Shown here piece after piece: positions 5,913-7,191 of a stretch of DNA of 7,191 bases; the first letter of the stretch is position 1, and each line of letters begins with the position of its first letter. The stretch is from Candidatus Bathyarchaeota archaeon. GTDB taxonomy: Archaea; Thermoproteota; Bathyarchaeia; 40CM-2-53-6; FEN-987. A program made the translations under genes and the position numbers. The notes beneath the pieces are model-generated. The model worked only from the letters and a program-made list of their open reading frames with translations. It was not told the DNA's origin and ran no database searches. The stretch is taken from positions 3,265 to 10,455 of the forward strand of contig JAHFFU010000016.1 of assembly GCA_023247835.1 (NCBI GenBank), in the 5' to 3' direction.

Positions 5913-5929
5913 ACTTCCGCTGACACGCA

Positions 5930-6304
5930 ATGGCACTAGGTGACTTACAGGCACATGTCTTAGGCGCACTTCAGAAGCTGGGTAAAGCCTCCGCGAGGGA
6001 GATTATGGAAGCGATTGGCGGGGAAAGGCACGTGGCCTACACGACTGTGAGCACAGTCCTTGACCGCCTGCACATGAAGGGGTTAGTCAAAAGGTCGAAA
6101 GTGATCGGCAGGGGCGGGGCCAAGTACGTTTACTCCTACGCGGCACCTGCGGATATGCGGGCTAACTTAGTTCAGAAAGCATTGAACCAACTTGTCAGCG
6201 CGTTTGGGCCTTCCATCGTTCCGACAATTTATGATAGCCTCGAACAGATCTCAAAGGAAGAAACTGAGGAACTGAAAAGGAAGGTTAGCAGGGCACGGAG
6301 GTGA
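5930..6304 (+). CDS. BlaI/MecI/CopY-family winged-helix transcriptional repressor
   Basis: This 124-residue protein has the BlaI/MecI layout. The N-terminal winged helix-turn-helix (about 3-70) includes LGDLQAHVLGAL (3-14), the KASAREIMEAI helix (19-29), the signature AYTTVSTVLDRLHMKGLV (36-53) containing the DNA-recognition helix, and a wing ending AKYVYSY (64-70). The C-terminal part (about 75-124) is helical and charged, fitting the dimerisation region. In bacteria, relatives repress beta-lactamase or copper genes and are inactivated by cleavage after a membrane metalloprotease senses a signal. Here the next gene is a membrane zinc peptidase, starting 6 bases after this stop, so the pair probably forms one signalling unit. 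ATG 5930 has no upstream GGAGG, suggesting a leaderless or short-leader message. An operator-like dyad lies just upstream. The signal and the regulated genes beyond this pair are unknown. Confidence 0.9.
   Translation: MALGDLQAHVLGALQKLGKASAREIMEAIGGERHVAYTTVSTVLDRLHMKGLVKRSKVIGRGGAKYVYSYAAPADMRANLVQKALNQLVSAFGPSIVPTIYDSLEQISKEETEELKRKVSRARR
6297..6304 (+). promoter_or_regulatory. Strong ribosome binding site for the M48 peptidase gene
   Basis: GGAGGTGA is a full match to the anti-Shine-Dalgarno end of archaeal 16S rRNA. It overlaps the last codons and TGA stop of the BlaI-like gene and sits 6 bases before TTG 6311. It fixes that start and implies that the peptidase is translated from the same message as the regulator. 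Confidence 0.85.
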
Positions 6305-6310
6305 AGCTAG

Positions 6311-7191
6311 TTGGCCTTAGGAATTTACGGCGCATACTTCACGTCCCCAAACACAGTTCTGTCTATTACAGTTCCTCTCCTTAGCATGCTGTTCCTCTAC
6401 CTGTTTTTCAGAAGAAACCGCAATCCTCAGGCCCGTTCCTGGAGCCTAGGCCTGATGCTGCTTTCCTCGATCTTTCTTTGGCTCTTCCTAGGCCTCAGTC
6501 TGGCATTATGCTATGCTTCCTCGGAAGCCTACGAATACCAACTTGAAGCCACTGTAACAGCCGTTTTCGGGCGCGCCCTTCTAATCGCAGTAGTAGCAGG
6601 GCTCCCACTCGCACTCTTCTTGCGCCACATTTCACCCAGATTCATCCTCGGGAAAGTTAAGAACCTCACAATACCTCGAGCGGAAATCTCAGAATCGTTC
6701 GAAGCACTACGCGAAGGAATGGGGGTCCCAGCCGCAGAACTCCGCCTTTCAACGACAAGCGTGCCCATTTCCTTCGCGGTCGACGTAAACAAACCCCTCG
6801 TTGTTATGTCGGAAATCCTTCTCTCGCTGTTAAAGAAAGATGAACTTGAAGCGGTGATGGCGCATGAGCTTGCCCACGTGAAGAACTCAGATACCGCGCT
6901 AAAAGCGCTAGTCACCGCATACAAGACTGCGCTGCCGCACGACCCCGTCATTCGGTTGGTAGAAGCTGCTTTTCACAGGGAAAGGGAGATGGTGGCTGAC
7001 GAAACTGCGGCTAATGTTACGAGAAGGCCGTTATCGCTGGCGTCGGCGTTGCTCAAGATATACGAGGCTTTTCCAAAGAGTAACTTGCGATCTTATGGGA
7101 CGCTTTCAATTCTAGGCGCGGGCGCGACCCTCATGAGCCGCCATCCCCCCATTCGACACCGGATTAACCAACTAATCCATTTGGCCGAAAG
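6311..7191 (+). CDS. Membrane-anchored M48-type zinc metallopeptidase (3' end cut by window)
   Basis: 293 codons are present and the frame is still open at the edge, though the C-terminal HPPIRHRI block (278-285), typical of the end of M48 domains, suggests few residues are missing. Three hydrophobic segments look membrane-spanning: about residues 15-33, 45-67 and 85-104, the first followed by the positive RRNR. The cytoplasmic or external catalytic domain carries HELAH (185-189), the zinc-binding HExxH, and EMVAD (226-230), whose Glu226 should be the third zinc ligand. The context FHREREMVADETA also resembles BlaR1-type M56 peptidases, so the family border is blurred; M48 (HtpX-like) fits better because of the HP..RI block. 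TTG 6311 is set by a perfect ribosome binding site. With the BlaI-like gene upstream, a role in cleaving or inactivating that repressor is an attractive inference. No separate sensor domain is visible in the part seen. Confidence 0.9.
   Translation, partial: MALGIYGAYFTSPNTVLSITVPLLSMLFLYLFFRRNRNPQARSWSLGLMLLSSIFLWLFLGLSLALCYASSEAYEYQLEATVTAVFGRALLIAVVAGLPLALFLRHISPRFILGKVKNLTIPRAEISESFEALREGMGVPAAELRLSTTSVPISFAVDVNKPLVVMSEILLSLLKKDELEAVMAHELAHVKNSDTALKALVTAYKTALPHDPVIRLVEAAFHREREMVADETAANVTRRPLSLASALLKIYEAFPKSNLRSYGTLSILGAGATLMSRHPPIRHRINQLIHLAE

Larger units (their letters stand above)
5572..5929. other. Intergenic region between the HEPN-like and BlaI-like genes
   Basis: About 360 bases separate two outward-reading genes, so both promoters should lie here. 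Contents from left to right are the doubtful ORF described at 5554-5784; an imperfect palindrome GGTCTGGATCCAGGACC at 5662-5678, with the perfect 10-base core CTGGATCCAG at 5665-5674; two possible hairpins between 5832 and 5885; and an operator-like dyad at 5897-5912. I see no tRNA, no C/D-box pair and no clear TATA box for the minus-strand gene. A T-rich stretch, AGTTTTTAGG (5887-5896 region), is the best TATA-like candidate for the BlaI-like gene. Its position would put transcription start close to ATG 5930, consistent with a short-leader or leaderless message. Confidence 0.6.

Noticed and set aside
6529..6951. 140-codon minus-strand ORF
   Set aside because: It is Ser-rich antisense of the M48 peptidase, whose HELAH motif and membrane segments are in the plus frame.

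Overview
This window looks archaeal, most likely from the Thermoproteota/TACK side (Bathyarchaeia or a relative); that is inference, not a demonstrated placement. The evidence is a PaREP1-type HEPN-like protein, a BlaI-like regulator paired with a membrane M48 peptidase, a ribosome binding site that fits the archaeal 16S 3' end perfectly (6297-6304), frequent TTG and GTG starts, and tightly overlapping genes. Base composition is roughly balanced. No rRNA, tRNA, transposon, CRISPR array or phage gene was seen.

Positions 1-5177 hold one plus-strand operon for molybdenum hydroxylases (the xanthine dehydrogenase / aldehyde oxidase family). In order it contains: the C-terminal end of a first molybdopterin-binding large subunit (cut by the window edge); a MoaD/ThiS-type sulfur carrier ending in Gly-Gly; the FAD-binding medium subunit; the small subunit with two [2Fe-2S] clusters; a second, complete large subunit; and an XdhC-type cofactor maturation factor. 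All junctions overlap or are separated by less than 10 bases, so translation is probably coupled. The small, medium and second large subunits can form a complete heterotrimer. Electrons would pass from substrate at the Mo site through the two Fe-S clusters to FAD. The MoaD-like protein and XdhC would help make the cofactor and insert its terminal sulfur. Two different large subunits around one medium/small pair is the most notable feature of the operon. The substrate cannot be read from sequence: active-site residues argue against CO dehydrogenase and against a textbook xanthine dehydrogenase.

Positions 5212-5571 carry, on the minus strand and convergent with the operon, a small HEPN-like PaREP1-family protein. 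The stretch 5572-5929 has no confident gene. It holds a weak small ORF, an imperfect palindrome, two possible hairpins and, just before the next gene, a dyad resembling a BlaI/MecI operator.

Positions 5930-7191 contain a BlaI/MecI/CopY-family winged-helix regulator followed by a membrane-anchored M48-type zinc peptidase that runs off the right edge. The layout recalls the bacterial BlaI-BlaR1 repressor/protease pair. With the operator-like dyad upstream, it suggests a self-regulated membrane-signalling module in an archaeon.
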